Origin: CADEED01 sp963842515 | GTDB taxonomy: Bacteria > Pseudomonadota > Gammaproteobacteria > Steroidobacterales > Steroidobacteraceae | Direction: 5' to 3' | NCBI GenBank assembly: GCA_963842515.1 | Contig: CAWJGO010000005.1 | Location: 248,001-312,000, forward strand | Length of the DNA: 64,000 nucleotides | Shown here: piece by piece, positions 44,364 to 52,086 of the stretch | Position numbering within the stretch: the first letter of the stretch is position 1 | Layout: each line of letters begins with the position of its first letter | Translations under genes and position numbers: made by a program | Notes under the pieces: generated by a model | The model's input: only the letters and a program-made list of their open reading frames with translations | Databases searched by the model: none | Told to the model about the DNA's origin: nothing

Positions 44364-46130
44364 ATGCCACGAAACACAGCAACTCTGGTCATTTCACTGG
44401 CCATTTCACTGACAACAGCCGCGTTGTTGCCGACTCCGGCCGGTGCGTTGTCCACCACCAATTCCGACAATGCAGATCTCGTGCTCGCCGACATGGCGCT
44501 GTCGCGCGGTGACTGTCGCGGCGGTACCGACCGCTATCTCAAAGCGGCGCTCGGCTCGAACGATGCCTCCGTATCCAAGCGCGCCAACGAGGTCGCGTCG
44601 GAGTGCCAGCAGATCAGCGCCAGCGCCAAGACTGCCCGGCGCTGGCAGAAGCTCGAGCCCGACAGTGCCGGCGCGTCCGCCGCGGTGGCGCTGGCCGCGG
44701 TGCGTCTCTATCAACCCGAAGAAGCGAGCGCGGCCATCCTGCGCACCCACACGCTCGGTGGTGACGAGTCGCTGATCAAACTGCTCGGTGAGGTCAGCGA
44801 TGCCGGGGGCACCTCCATCGCGCTCAACACACTGCGTCCCACGCTCGAATCGCCCGAAGTGTCCGACCGGTTGCTCGCCGCGGGCACCGATCTCGCGCTC
44901 GAATCCTTCGACTTCACCACCGCGCACAAGCTCGCGGATCGCATGCTCGCCAACGAGCCGGCCTCGGGCGAGGCGCGGGCGCAACTCGCGCGCGTGCTCA
45001 CCGCCGAAGGCAACGCCGTGGCCGCTATCGCTGTTGCGCAGGAAGCCGCGGCGCTCGATCCGGAGAGCGAGCGCTTCGCCTACGCCGACACGCTGCTGCG
45101 GCTCGACCGCATCGACGAAGCCCGCCAAGAGCTCGAGAGCCTGCGCAGCGATGCGTCCATCCGCGAAGAGGCAGACCTGCGGCTCGGCAAAATCGCCTAC
45201 CAGGTGGGTGACATGACCGAGGCCGGCCGTCGCTTCGGTAGTTTGATCAGCTCGCAGTCGGGGGCGCCCGAAGCGTTCTTCTACCTGTCGTCCATCGCCG
45301 AGCGCGAAGGCCGTACCGATCTCGCACTCGAGGGCTATTCCAAGCTCGCCGAAGCCGGCGCCGGGCTCATCGTGCGTGGCCGCGCTGCCCGCCTGCTGCT
45401 GCAACGCGACGAGCGCGCCGCGGCATTCCGTCTGCTCGACGAACACGCCGCCAAGGAAAGATCCGAGGCCCTCGATGTGGAATTCGCCAAGGCGGCGCTG
45501 CTCGACGATGCCGGGCGCAGCACCGAAGCTCTGGCATTGCTGCAGCTCGCGCTCGAGCGGTTCCCCGACCACCCGGGTGTGCGCTACCAGATCGCGCTCA
45601 TCCAGGACAAAGCCGGCATGCAGCGCGAATCCGTGCGCACTTTCGAAAGCCTGCTCAAAGATCGCCCTGAGGATGCCAGCCTGCTGAACGCACTCGGCTA
45701 TTCGCTCGCCGATCGCAACCAGAAACTTCCGCGCGCCGAAGCGCTGATCCGCAAAGCGCTGGTGGCATCCCCCGACAATCCGGCGTTTCTCGACAGCCTG
45801 GGCTGGGTCCGTTTCCGCCGCGGCGACATTCCCGGCGCGCTGCCGCACCTCGAGCGCGCCTACCGCATCTATCCCGACGCGGAAATCGCCTCGCATTGGG
45901 GTGAGTTGCTGTGGGTGAGCGGCAAACAGTCCGAAGCGCGCGCGTTGTGGGCCCGCTCGCTCGCCCGGTCTCCCGAATCAAAACCGTTGCGCGCCACCAT
46001 CGAGCGGCTGACCGGCACGAAGCTGGAAGCTCCGGAAACGAAGCCGGGTTCCGTGGAACCCGTGCCGCCGGGCGCGAAAGACGCGCCGGAACCAGAACCG
46101 CCAGCCCCGCCAGCCTCCACAGGTAGCTAG
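44364..46130 (+). CDS. TPR-repeat protein, periplasmic
   Basis: A protein of about 588 residues with a signal peptide (LVISLAISLTTAALLPTPAGALS) and many tetratricopeptide repeats. The clearest is near the C-terminus: NALGYSLADRNQKLPRAEALIRKALVASPDNPAFLDSLGWVRFRRGDIPGALPHLERAYRIYPD. The tail is rich in Pro and Glu. Such a TPR gene before lolB-ispE is common in gammaproteobacteria; an envelope assembly role is suspected but unproven. lolB starts 2 nt after its stop. Confidence 0.87.
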   Translation: MPRNTATLVISLAISLTTAALLPTPAGALSTTNSDNADLVLADMALSRGDCRGGTDRYLKAALGSNDASVSKRANEVASECQQISASAKTARRWQKLEPDSAGASAAVALAAVRLYQPEEASAAILRTHTLGGDESLIKLLGEVSDAGGTSIALNTLRPTLESPEVSDRLLAAGTDLALESFDFTTAHKLADRMLANEPASGEARAQLARVLTAEGNAVAAIAVAQEAAALDPESERFAYADTLLRLDRIDEARQELESLRSDASIREEADLRLGKIAYQVGDMTEAGRRFGSLISSQSGAPEAFFYLSSIAEREGRTDLALEGYSKLAEAGAGLIVRGRAARLLLQRDERAAAFRLLDEHAAKERSEALDVEFAKAALLDDAGRSTEALALLQLALERFPDHPGVRYQIALIQDKAGMQRESVRTFESLLKDRPEDASLLNALGYSLADRNQKLPRAEALIRKALVASPDNPAFLDSLGWVRFRRGDIPGALPHLERAYRIYPDAEIASHWGELLWVSGKQSEARALWARSLARSPESKPLRATIERLTGTKLEAPETKPGSVEPVPPGAKDAPEPEPPAPPASTGS

Positions 46131-46132
46131 TC

Positions 46133-46735
46133 ATGAGTCGCGCCGCGCTCGCCGTGGCGTTGGCCGCGCTCGGTTTGCTGGGCGGCTGCCGCACCGCGCC
46201 GCCGAGCGCGGTGATCGGGCCCGGGGCCGATGCTCCCTGGCCGGAACAGCTCGCCGCCCTCGAAAAACTCGATCGTTACGGGCTCGACGGACGCGTCGCC
46301 GTGGCGGCGAACGGCCAGGGTTTCTCCGCCAGTTTGCGGTATCAACAAATGCCGCGCGGCTCGACCCTGGCGCTCGACGGTCCGCTGGGGATCGGGGGAT
46401 TGCGGGTCGCACTCGACGGTCAGAACCTCGAGATAGCGACCAGCCGTGGCGAGAAGCTCGACGGCGATGCCGCGCGCAACGAACTCGAGCGCCGTCTCGG
46501 GTTTGCGTTGCCGCTGTCCGAGCTGCGCTGGTGGTTGTTAGGCATTCCCGCGCCGGGTGAGGCGAGTCTCGACCAGGATGGCGGCAGTGGCGAGATTCGC
46601 GGATTCACGCAGAACGGCTGGCAGGTGAGCATCAACTCGCGGGCCGATGGCCTGGGCTTTTCGCTGCCGAAGCGGCTCACCGCCGAGCGCGAGGGCGCGC
46701 GGCTCAAACTGCTGGTGGAACGCTGGCAGAGGTGA
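46133..46735 (+). CDS. lolB: outer-membrane lipoprotein receptor LolB
   Basis: A 200-residue lipoprotein that accepts lipoproteins from LolA and inserts them in the outer membrane. Signal peptide and lipobox end at LLGGC. Family features include RYGLDGRVAVAANGQGFSASLRYQQ, DGPLGIGGLRVAL and GWQVSINSR. Length is typical. The stop overlaps the GTG of ispE. This order is conserved in gammaproteobacteria. Confidence 0.92.
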   Translation: MSRAALAVALAALGLLGGCRTAPPSAVIGPGADAPWPEQLAALEKLDRYGLDGRVAVAANGQGFSASLRYQQMPRGSTLALDGPLGIGGLRVALDGQNLEIATSRGEKLDGDAARNELERRLGFALPLSELRWWLLGIPAPGEASLDQDGGSGEIRGFTQNGWQVSINSRADGLGFSLPKRLTAEREGARLKLLVERWQR

Positions 46736-47601
46736 GCGTAGTTGCTTCAAAGGTGTGGCTGGCTCCCGCCAAATTGAATCTCATGCTGCACATCGTCGGC
46801 CGCCGGCCCGACGGCTACCACGAGCTTCAGACCGTGTTTCAGCTCATCGACCTGTGCGATCACATCGAGATCCGGGTCACCGAGGATGGCGTCATCTCCC
46901 GGCCCGCTGGCCCGCGGGGAGTGGCCGAGTCGGACGACCTGACGGTCCGTGCCGCGCGAGCCCTGCAAGAGGCAACCGGCACGCGGTTCGGTGCCGAAAT
47001 CGCCATTAAGAAGAGCATTCCGATGGGTGGAGGCCTCGGCGGCGGCAGCTCGGACGCGGCCACGACGCTGGCGGCTTTGAATCAGATGTGGCGTACAGGC
47101 CTGTCTTTCGCGGAGATAGCAGCAATTGGCGTCAAGATTGGCGCTGATATCCCCATTTTCGTTGCCGGACAGTCTGCCTGGGCCGAAGGGGTGGGGGAAA
47201 AGCTCACGCCGGTGCGCCTGGGCGCGGATTCCTGGTACGTGGTGGTGTTTCCCGGGGTGGCAGTGCCCACGGCGTCGGTATTCCAGGCTTCTGAATTGAC
47301 ACGAAATTCACCCCCCACCACAATGCGCGGCTTTTTGGAAACGGGCGGACGGAACGATTGCGAAGCGGTCGTGCGAGCGCGGTTTCCGGCGGTGGCTGAG
47401 GCGTTGGACTGGCTGGGGCGGCATGGAGCCGCGCGGCTCACGGGAACGGGATCGTGTGTGTTTGCGAAATTCGCGCGCGTCGCAGACGCGGAGCGAGTGG
47501 CGGCGCGCGTACCGGACACGTGGCGCGCGTGGGTCGCGCGCGGCCTCGACGAATCGCCCCTGCTAGAACAGTTAGGCAGTTGGGGTGTCGCCAAGTGGTA
47601 A
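46732..47601 (+). CDS. ispE: 4-diphosphocytidyl-2-C-methyl-D-erythritol kinase
   Basis: A 289-residue GHMP kinase of the MEP isoprenoid pathway. The substrate motif PAKLNLMLHIVGRRPDGYHELQTVFQ and ATP-binding IPMGGGLGGGSSDAATTLAALN are present, with LTGTGSCVFAKF near the C-terminus. The GTG start overlaps lolB. The last seven codons, including the TAA stop (47599-47601), lie inside the tRNA-Gln gene, so the reading frame overlaps the tRNA by 21 nt. Confidence 0.95.
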   Translation: MSVVASKVWLAPAKLNLMLHIVGRRPDGYHELQTVFQLIDLCDHIEIRVTEDGVISRPAGPRGVAESDDLTVRAARALQEATGTRFGAEIAIKKSIPMGGGLGGGSSDAATTLAALNQMWRTGLSFAEIAAIGVKIGADIPIFVAGQSAWAEGVGEKLTPVRLGADSWYVVVFPGVAVPTASVFQASELTRNSPPTTMRGFLETGGRNDCEAVVRARFPAVAEALDWLGRHGAARLTGTGSCVFAKFARVADAERVAARVPDTWRAWVARGLDESPLLEQLGSWGVAKW

Positions 47602-47655
47602 GGCAGCGGGTTTTGATCCCGCCATTCGGAGGTTCGAATCCTTCCACCCCAGCCA
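47581..47655 (+). tRNA. tRNA-Gln (TTG anticodon)
   Basis: A full cloverleaf of 75 nt including an encoded CCA. Acceptor stem TGGGGTG (47581-47587) pairs with CACCCCA (47645-47651); the anticodon loop TTTTGAT has TTG at 47613-47615; the T arm carries GGTTCGAATCC. It lies between ispE and prs, its usual place. Its first 21 bases also encode the end of ispE. Confidence 0.97.
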
Positions 47656-47712
47656 TAAACGGATGCGGGACTGGTTGTCTTCAACCTGTCCCCATTCAAG
47701 AAGAGGTAGATA

Positions 47713-48669
47713 GTGGCGGAATCTGAGACGCTGACCTTGTTCGCGGGCAATGCCAATCCGGCGCTGGCCCACGACATCGCGCGTCACCTGACGACGCCAC
47801 TGGGTCGCGCCTACGTCGGAAGGTTCTCCGACGGCGAGGTGAACATCGAGTTGATGGAGAACGTGCGCGGTCGCGATGTGTTCATCGTGCAGCCCACGTG
47901 CCCGCCGACTAACGATCACCTCATGGAATTGCTGGTCATCGTCGATGCCTGCCGGCGGGCCTCGGCGGCGAAGATCACGGCGGTGGTGCCGTACTTCGGC
48001 TACTCGCGCCAGGATCGCCGCCCGCGCGCTACGCGCTCGGCGATCACGGCGAAGCTGGTGGCGAATATGATCCAAAGCGCGGGAGTAGATCGTCTGCTGA
48101 CGATCGACCTGCACTCGGACCAGATCCAGGGATTCTTCGATATTCCGGTGGACAACGTGTACGCGTCGCCGGTGTTGTTAGGCGATGCTTACCGGCAGCG
48201 GTACGAGAACCTGATCGTGGTGTCGCCCGACGTCGGCGGCGTGGTGCGCGCACGGGCGCTCGCGAAGCGCCTCGACGATGCGGAACTGGCGATCATCGAC
48301 AAACGCCGGCCGCGGCCGAACGAGTCGAAGGTGATGAACATCATCGGTGACGTTGCGGGCAAAACCTGCGTGCTCATCGACGACATGGTGGATACGGCGG
48401 GCACGCTGGCAGCGGGCGCGCAGGCGTTGAAGGACGAGGGCGCGACCAAGGTGGTGGCTTACATCACGCACGCGATTCTCTCCGGCAACGCCATCGAGAA
48501 GATCATGCAGTCGGCGCTCGATGAGCTGGTGGTGACCGACACCATCCCGCTGTCGCCGGCGGCGAAACAATGTGGACGCATCCGGCAGCTGTCGGTTGCG
48601 GGGTTGTTGGCCGAGACCATCCGTCGCATTCGCGATGAGGATTCGGTAAGTAGCCTATATCTGGATTGA
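47713..48669 (+). CDS. prs: ribose-phosphate pyrophosphokinase
   Basis: A 318-residue enzyme that makes PRPP from ribose-5-phosphate and ATP for nucleotide, histidine and tryptophan synthesis. Diagnostic segments are LFAGNANPALAHDIARHLTTPLGRA, YFGYSRQDRRPRATRSAITAKLVANM, HSDQIQGFFDIPVDN and the PRPP-binding VLIDDMVDTAGTL. It starts at GTG 47713 with AAGAGG upstream. It is followed by a large perfect inverted repeat. Confidence 0.97.
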   Translation: MAESETLTLFAGNANPALAHDIARHLTTPLGRAYVGRFSDGEVNIELMENVRGRDVFIVQPTCPPTNDHLMELLVIVDACRRASAAKITAVVPYFGYSRQDRRPRATRSAITAKLVANMIQSAGVDRLLTIDLHSDQIQGFFDIPVDNVYASPVLLGDAYRQRYENLIVVSPDVGGVVRARALAKRLDDAELAIIDKRRPRPNESKVMNIIGDVAGKTCVLIDDMVDTAGTLAAGAQALKDEGATKVVAYITHAILSGNAIEKIMQSALDELVVTDTIPLSPAAKQCGRIRQLSVAGLLAETIRRIRDEDSVSSLYLD

Positions 48670-48676
48670 TGGTTGG

Positions 48677-48766
48677 GTGGTACCGGGTCGGGATTCTCGG
48701 GATTGAGCGGACGTCGGCGCATGCGCAAACATCTGCTCAATCCCGAGAATCCCGACCCGGTACCAC
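48677..48766. repeat. perfect 32-bp inverted repeat between prs and rplY
   Basis: Left arm 48677-48708 begins GTGGTACCGGGTCGGGATTC and ends in TTGAGC; right arm 48735-48766 is its exact reverse complement. The 26-bp centre holds a further palindrome, GCGCATGCGC (48717-48726). There is no T-run after it, so it is not a classic terminator. A recent palindromic mobile unit or regulatory hairpin are alternatives. It lies 7 bp after the prs stop. Confidence 0.9.
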
Positions 48767-48828
48767 TCGATTAGGTGGCGGCACTGGTCGCGGTGTCCGC
48801 CGAAGTTGGAAGTAACTGGAGTTTAATC

Positions 48829-49578
48829 ATGCGTATTTCTTTCGAACTCGCCGCCGAGTTCCGCGAGACGGAGGGCAAAGGTGCGAGCCGCCGCCTGCGT
48901 CACGCGGGACGAGTGCCGGCAATCCTGTACGGTGGACACGCCGAGCCGCGTGCCATCACTCTCAATCACCAGAAGCTGATGACGCTGGTGGACAACGAGA
49001 AATTCTATTCCTCGATCATCAACATCGTCGTCGGTGACAAGAAGCAGGCTGCGATCCTCAAGGACATGCAGATGCATCCGGCGCGCAACGCGATTCAGCA
49101 CGTCGACCTGCAGCGCGTGGTTGAGACCGAGAAAATCCGCATTCACGTCCCGATCCACTTCAAGGGTGAAGCGGCGGCCCCGGGCGTCAAGAGCCAGGGC
49201 GGCGTGGTCTCGCACCGCATTGCCGACGTGGAAATCTCCTGCCTGCCGAAGGATCTGCCCGAATTCATCGAGCTCGATCTTTCGAAGATGGAGATGAACG
49301 AGTCGAAGCATCTGTCCGATCTGCCGCTGCCTGAAGGCGTCACGATCCCGTCGATCTCCAAGGGCGACGCCGTGGTCGTCACCGTTCATCCGCCGCGTGC
49401 GGAAGAGCCGGAACCGACCGCCGAAGCCGCTGCCGCGACGCCCGCCGAAGGCGCCGTTGCCGCTCCGGCCGAAGGTGCGGCCGCAGCTCCTGGCGCGAAG
49501 GGTGGCGATGCCAAGGCTGGCGACGCCAAGGGTGCCGCAGCCGCGGCTCCCGCGAAGAAGGAAGGCGGCAAGAAGTAA
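48829..49578 (+). CDS. rplY: 50S ribosomal protein L25/Ctc
   Basis: A protein of about 249 residues that binds 5S rRNA. The N-terminal L25 domain (FRETEGKGASRRLRHAGRVPAILYGG) and the C-terminal TL5/Ctc beta domain (VPIHFKGEAAAPGVKSQGGVVSHRIADVEISCLPKDLPEFIELDL) are both present. The last 55 residues are an Ala/Pro/Gly/Lys-rich tail. ATG 48829 has GGAG about 5 nt upstream. A GC-rich hairpin follows the stop. Confidence 0.95.
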   Translation: MRISFELAAEFRETEGKGASRRLRHAGRVPAILYGGHAEPRAITLNHQKLMTLVDNEKFYSSIINIVVGDKKQAAILKDMQMHPARNAIQHVDLQRVVETEKIRIHVPIHFKGEAAAPGVKSQGGVVSHRIADVEISCLPKDLPEFIELDLSKMEMNESKHLSDLPLPEGVTIPSISKGDAVVVTVHPPRAEEPEPTAEAAAATPAEGAVAAPAEGAAAAPGAKGGDAKAGDAKGAAAAAPAKKEGGKK

Positions 49579-49593
49579 GAGGGTTCGTGGAAG

Positions 49594-49621
49594 GGCGTGG
49601 GCGTTCCGCCCACGCCTTCTC
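49594..49621 (+). terminator. likely intrinsic terminator after rplY
   Basis: A 9-bp GC-rich stem, GGCGTGGGC (49594-49602) with GCCCACGCC (49608-49616), and a 5-nt loop GTTCC, followed by TTCTC. The T-tail is short. It lies 15 bp after the rplY stop, before the 75-bp gap to pth. Confidence 0.6.
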
Positions 49622-49695
49622 ACTAACTATCTTGCGGAATGTGACGGCGGCGCGGCGATCGTTCGACGCGCCGCTGTTGTTTTCGGACCTGAACA

Positions 49696-50304
49696 ATGGC
49701 CGGCAACTTGCTCAAAATCATCGTCGGGCTCGGCAATCCGGGCGCCGAGTACGCGCGCACGCGCCACAACGCGGGATTCTGGCTCGTGGACGAGCTCGCG
49801 CGGCGTCACGGCGGCACGTTTCGCTCCGAGGGCAAGCACCAGGCGGAGCTTGCGCGCGTGCGCATCGGTGGCGAGGAAGTCTGGCTCATGAAGCCGATGA
49901 CCTTCATGAATCGCAGCGGCGGTCCGGTGTCGAGCGTGCTGGGTTTCTACAAGCTCACGCCGGTGCATATGCTGGTGGCGCATGACGAGATCGATCTGCC
50001 GAGCGGCACCGTGCGGCTCAAGGAAGCCGGCGGTCATGGCGGACACAATGGCCTGCGCGACCTCATCGCCGCGCAAGGGGATGCTTTCTGGCGTCTGCGC
50101 ATCGGCGTGGGACATCCGGGAATCAAGAACGAAGTCGTGGACTTCGTGCTGACGCGCGCCGGCGCGGACGAGCAACGCACCATCGACGACACCATCGTTG
50201 CCGGCGCGGACGCGATCGAACAGATGCTGCGCGACGGTGCGCAGATCGCCATGAACAAATTGCACGCGCGCAACAAGCCCGCGCCTGCTGCGAAAACGGA
50301 GTAG
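49696..50304 (+). CDS. pth: peptidyl-tRNA hydrolase
   Basis: A 202-residue enzyme that frees tRNA from prematurely released peptidyl-tRNA. Active-site regions are IVGLGNPGAEYARTRHNAGFWLVDELA (catalytic His), LMKPMTFMNRSGGPV, VAHDEIDLPSGTVRLKEAGGHGGHNGLRDLIA and RLRIGVGHPG. Length is normal. It lies 4 nt before ychF and probably shares its transcript. Confidence 0.97.
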   Translation: MAGNLLKIIVGLGNPGAEYARTRHNAGFWLVDELARRHGGTFRSEGKHQAELARVRIGGEEVWLMKPMTFMNRSGGPVSSVLGFYKLTPVHMLVAHDEIDLPSGTVRLKEAGGHGGHNGLRDLIAAQGDAFWRLRIGVGHPGIKNEVVDFVLTRAGADEQRTIDDTIVAGADAIEQMLRDGAQIAMNKLHARNKPAPAAKTE

Positions 50305-50308
50305 TTGG

Positions 50309-51400
50309 ATGGGAATCAAGTGCGGCATCGTCGGCCTTCCCAACGTCGGCAAGTCCACGTTGTTCAATGCGCTGACGCGCGCGCAGATTGCGGCGGAGAA
50401 CTACCCGTTCTGCACCATCGATCCGAACATCGGCATCGTGCCGGTGCCGGATCCGCGGCTCGACGCGCTGTCGGAGATCGTCGAACCCGAGAAAGTCGTG
50501 CCCACCACCGTTGAATTCGTCGACATCGCGGGCCTCGTCGCCGGCGCGTCGCAGGGTGAAGGGCTGGGCAATAAGTTTCTCGCACACATCCGTGAAACCG
50601 ACGCCATCTCGCACGTGGTGCGCTGCTTCGAGGACGCGGACATCGTGCACGTATCGGGTCGCGTGAATCCGATCTCGGACATCGACATCATCGATACCGA
50701 GCTCGCGCTCACGGATCTGCAGTCCGTGGAAAAGGCAGTTGACCGCAATGCCAAGGCCGCCAAAGGTGGTGACAAGGACGCGGCGCGCAAGAAGGACCTG
50801 TTCGAGCGCATGCGCAAGCACCTGGACGACGGCAAGCCGGTGCGTTCCATGGGGCTCACCAAGGAAGAAAAAGCTGACAGCCAGGAGCTGCACCTGCTCA
50901 CCGCCAAGCCCGTGATGTACGTGGCCAACGTGAAAGAAGATGGATTCACCAACAACGCGCACCTGGATGCGGTGACAGCGCGCGCGAATGCAGAGGGCGC
51001 GCAGGTGGTCGCGGTATGCGCTGCCATCGAGGCCGAGATCTCGCAGTTGGAAGAAGCCGACCGCGCCGATTTCCTCAAGGATCTGGGGTTGGCTGAGCCC
51101 GGTCTAAATCGCGTGATTCGCGCGGGTTACGACTTGTTAGGGCTGCAGACCTACTTCACTGCGGGCGTCAAGGAGGTTCGCGCGTGGACGGTGCGAAGCG
51201 GGTCCACTGCACCCCAGGCTGCGGGCGTCATCCACACCGACTTCGAGCGCGGGTTCATTCGCGCCGAGGTCATCTCGTACGACGACTTCATCAAGTACAA
51301 GGGCGAGGCGGGTGCCAAGGACGTGGGCAAGCTGCGCCTCGAGGGCAAGGAATATCTCGTCAAGGAAGGCGACGTGATGCACTTCCGCTTCAACGTCTGA
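50309..51400 (+). CDS. ychF: Obg-like ATPase YchF
   Basis: A 363-residue P-loop protein of the Obg/OLA1 group that hydrolyses ATP and binds ribosomes; linked to translation and stress. The P-loop GLPNVGKSTLFNALT, the G2/G3 region ENYPFCTIDPNIGIVPVPDPRLD and FVDIAGLVAGASQGEGLGN are visible. The NKxD position is MYVANVKEDG, the altered motif that explains ATP preference. A TGS-like domain ends the protein. Confidence 0.97.
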   Translation: MGIKCGIVGLPNVGKSTLFNALTRAQIAAENYPFCTIDPNIGIVPVPDPRLDALSEIVEPEKVVPTTVEFVDIAGLVAGASQGEGLGNKFLAHIRETDAISHVVRCFEDADIVHVSGRVNPISDIDIIDTELALTDLQSVEKAVDRNAKAAKGGDKDAARKKDLFERMRKHLDDGKPVRSMGLTKEEKADSQELHLLTAKPVMYVANVKEDGFTNNAHLDAVTARANAEGAQVVAVCAAIEAEISQLEEADRADFLKDLGLAEPGLNRVIRAGYDLLGLQTYFTAGVKEVRAWTVRSGSTAPQAAGVIHTDFERGFIRAEVISYDDFIKYKGEAGAKDVGKLRLEGKEYLVKEGDVMHFRFNV

Positions 51401-51416
51401 GGCCCGAAGCGCGGAC

Positions 51417-52055
51417 ATGTCTGTCAGTCCTGTTTGCATCCTCGGGCTCGGTTTGATGGCATTCGGATGGATGCGAATGCTCAAGAGCTCGCTCCTCAAC
51501 GCGCTGCAGGTGGCGCCACCGGGCAGGATCCACGCCAGCGTCGACCGCTACGTGAAGCTGTCGGTGACTGCGAGCGCCGCCGCGGGTGGTTCAATCCGTG
51601 AACCCCTGCGCGAACAACCTTGTTTGTGGTACTCGCTACGCCTCGATAGATACCGCTGGTGGCGCGAACCGTCCGCCCAGGCCTTCAGACCCATCGCTTC
51701 GAAAGCTACGATTCCGCCATTCATCATCTCGGATGAATCGGGTGCCTGCCTGGTTCGCCCGGATTCTGCGACCATGAATGTCCCGTTCAAAGACGAACTG
51801 TGGCAGCGCAGGTACCGGTACCTCATGGCCTGTGTGCGCGAAGGTGACCGTCTGATCGCAATCGGCGACGTTCAAAACTTGAATCCCCCGGTGGGCGGGG
51901 TGGGTTACGAGCTCATCGGTACGAAGGAGGCGCCTTTGCTGGTGACAACACTCACGGAGGCGGAGGTTGTAAGGCACCACGCTCGGGCTAGTGAATGGGG
52001 TTTAGGATTTCTGATGGCCGGCTTCGCCATCGTGGCCATGTCATTCTTCGTATGA
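51417..52055 (+). CDS. membrane protein with GIDE-like domain
   Basis: A 212-residue protein with hydrophobic segments at both ends (VSPVCILGLGLMAFGWM and WGLGFLMAGFAIVAMSFFV). In between, SIREPLREQPCLWYSLRLDRYRWWRE resembles the GIDE domain seen in membrane proteins related to mitochondrial MUL1, although bacterial forms lack the RING finger and so are not known ligases. The resemblance is from a short pattern only. It starts 16 nt after ychF and converges with the signalling operon. Confidence 0.55.
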   Translation: MSVSPVCILGLGLMAFGWMRMLKSSLLNALQVAPPGRIHASVDRYVKLSVTASAAAGGSIREPLREQPCLWYSLRLDRYRWWREPSAQAFRPIASKATIPPFIISDESGACLVRPDSATMNVPFKDELWQRRYRYLMACVREGDRLIAIGDVQNLNPPVGGVGYELIGTKEAPLLVTTLTEAEVVRHHARASEWGLGFLMAGFAIVAMSFFV

Positions 52056-52086
52056 CAGAAACCGTCGCCCGGTCCACCGCTGGCCA

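Noticed and set aside
44406..45896. Minus-strand open frame of almost 500 codons
   Set aside because: It is fully antisense to the TPR gene, which has clear TPRs and a signal peptide. Long antisense frames are expected at this GC content.
47438..47656. Minus-strand frame containing GFEPPNGGIKTRCLTTW
   Set aside because: It is translated from the antisense strand of tRNA-Gln and ispE, a well-known source of false proteins.
47672..47696. GGTTGTCTTCAACCTGTCCCCATTC between tRNA-Gln and prs, given here in two parts: GGTTGTCTTCAACC, then TGTCCCCATTC
   Set aside because: It has a small hairpin and a TGTCCCC word that recalls the GDIP palindrome arms, but there is no second arm, so I do not count it as a family member.
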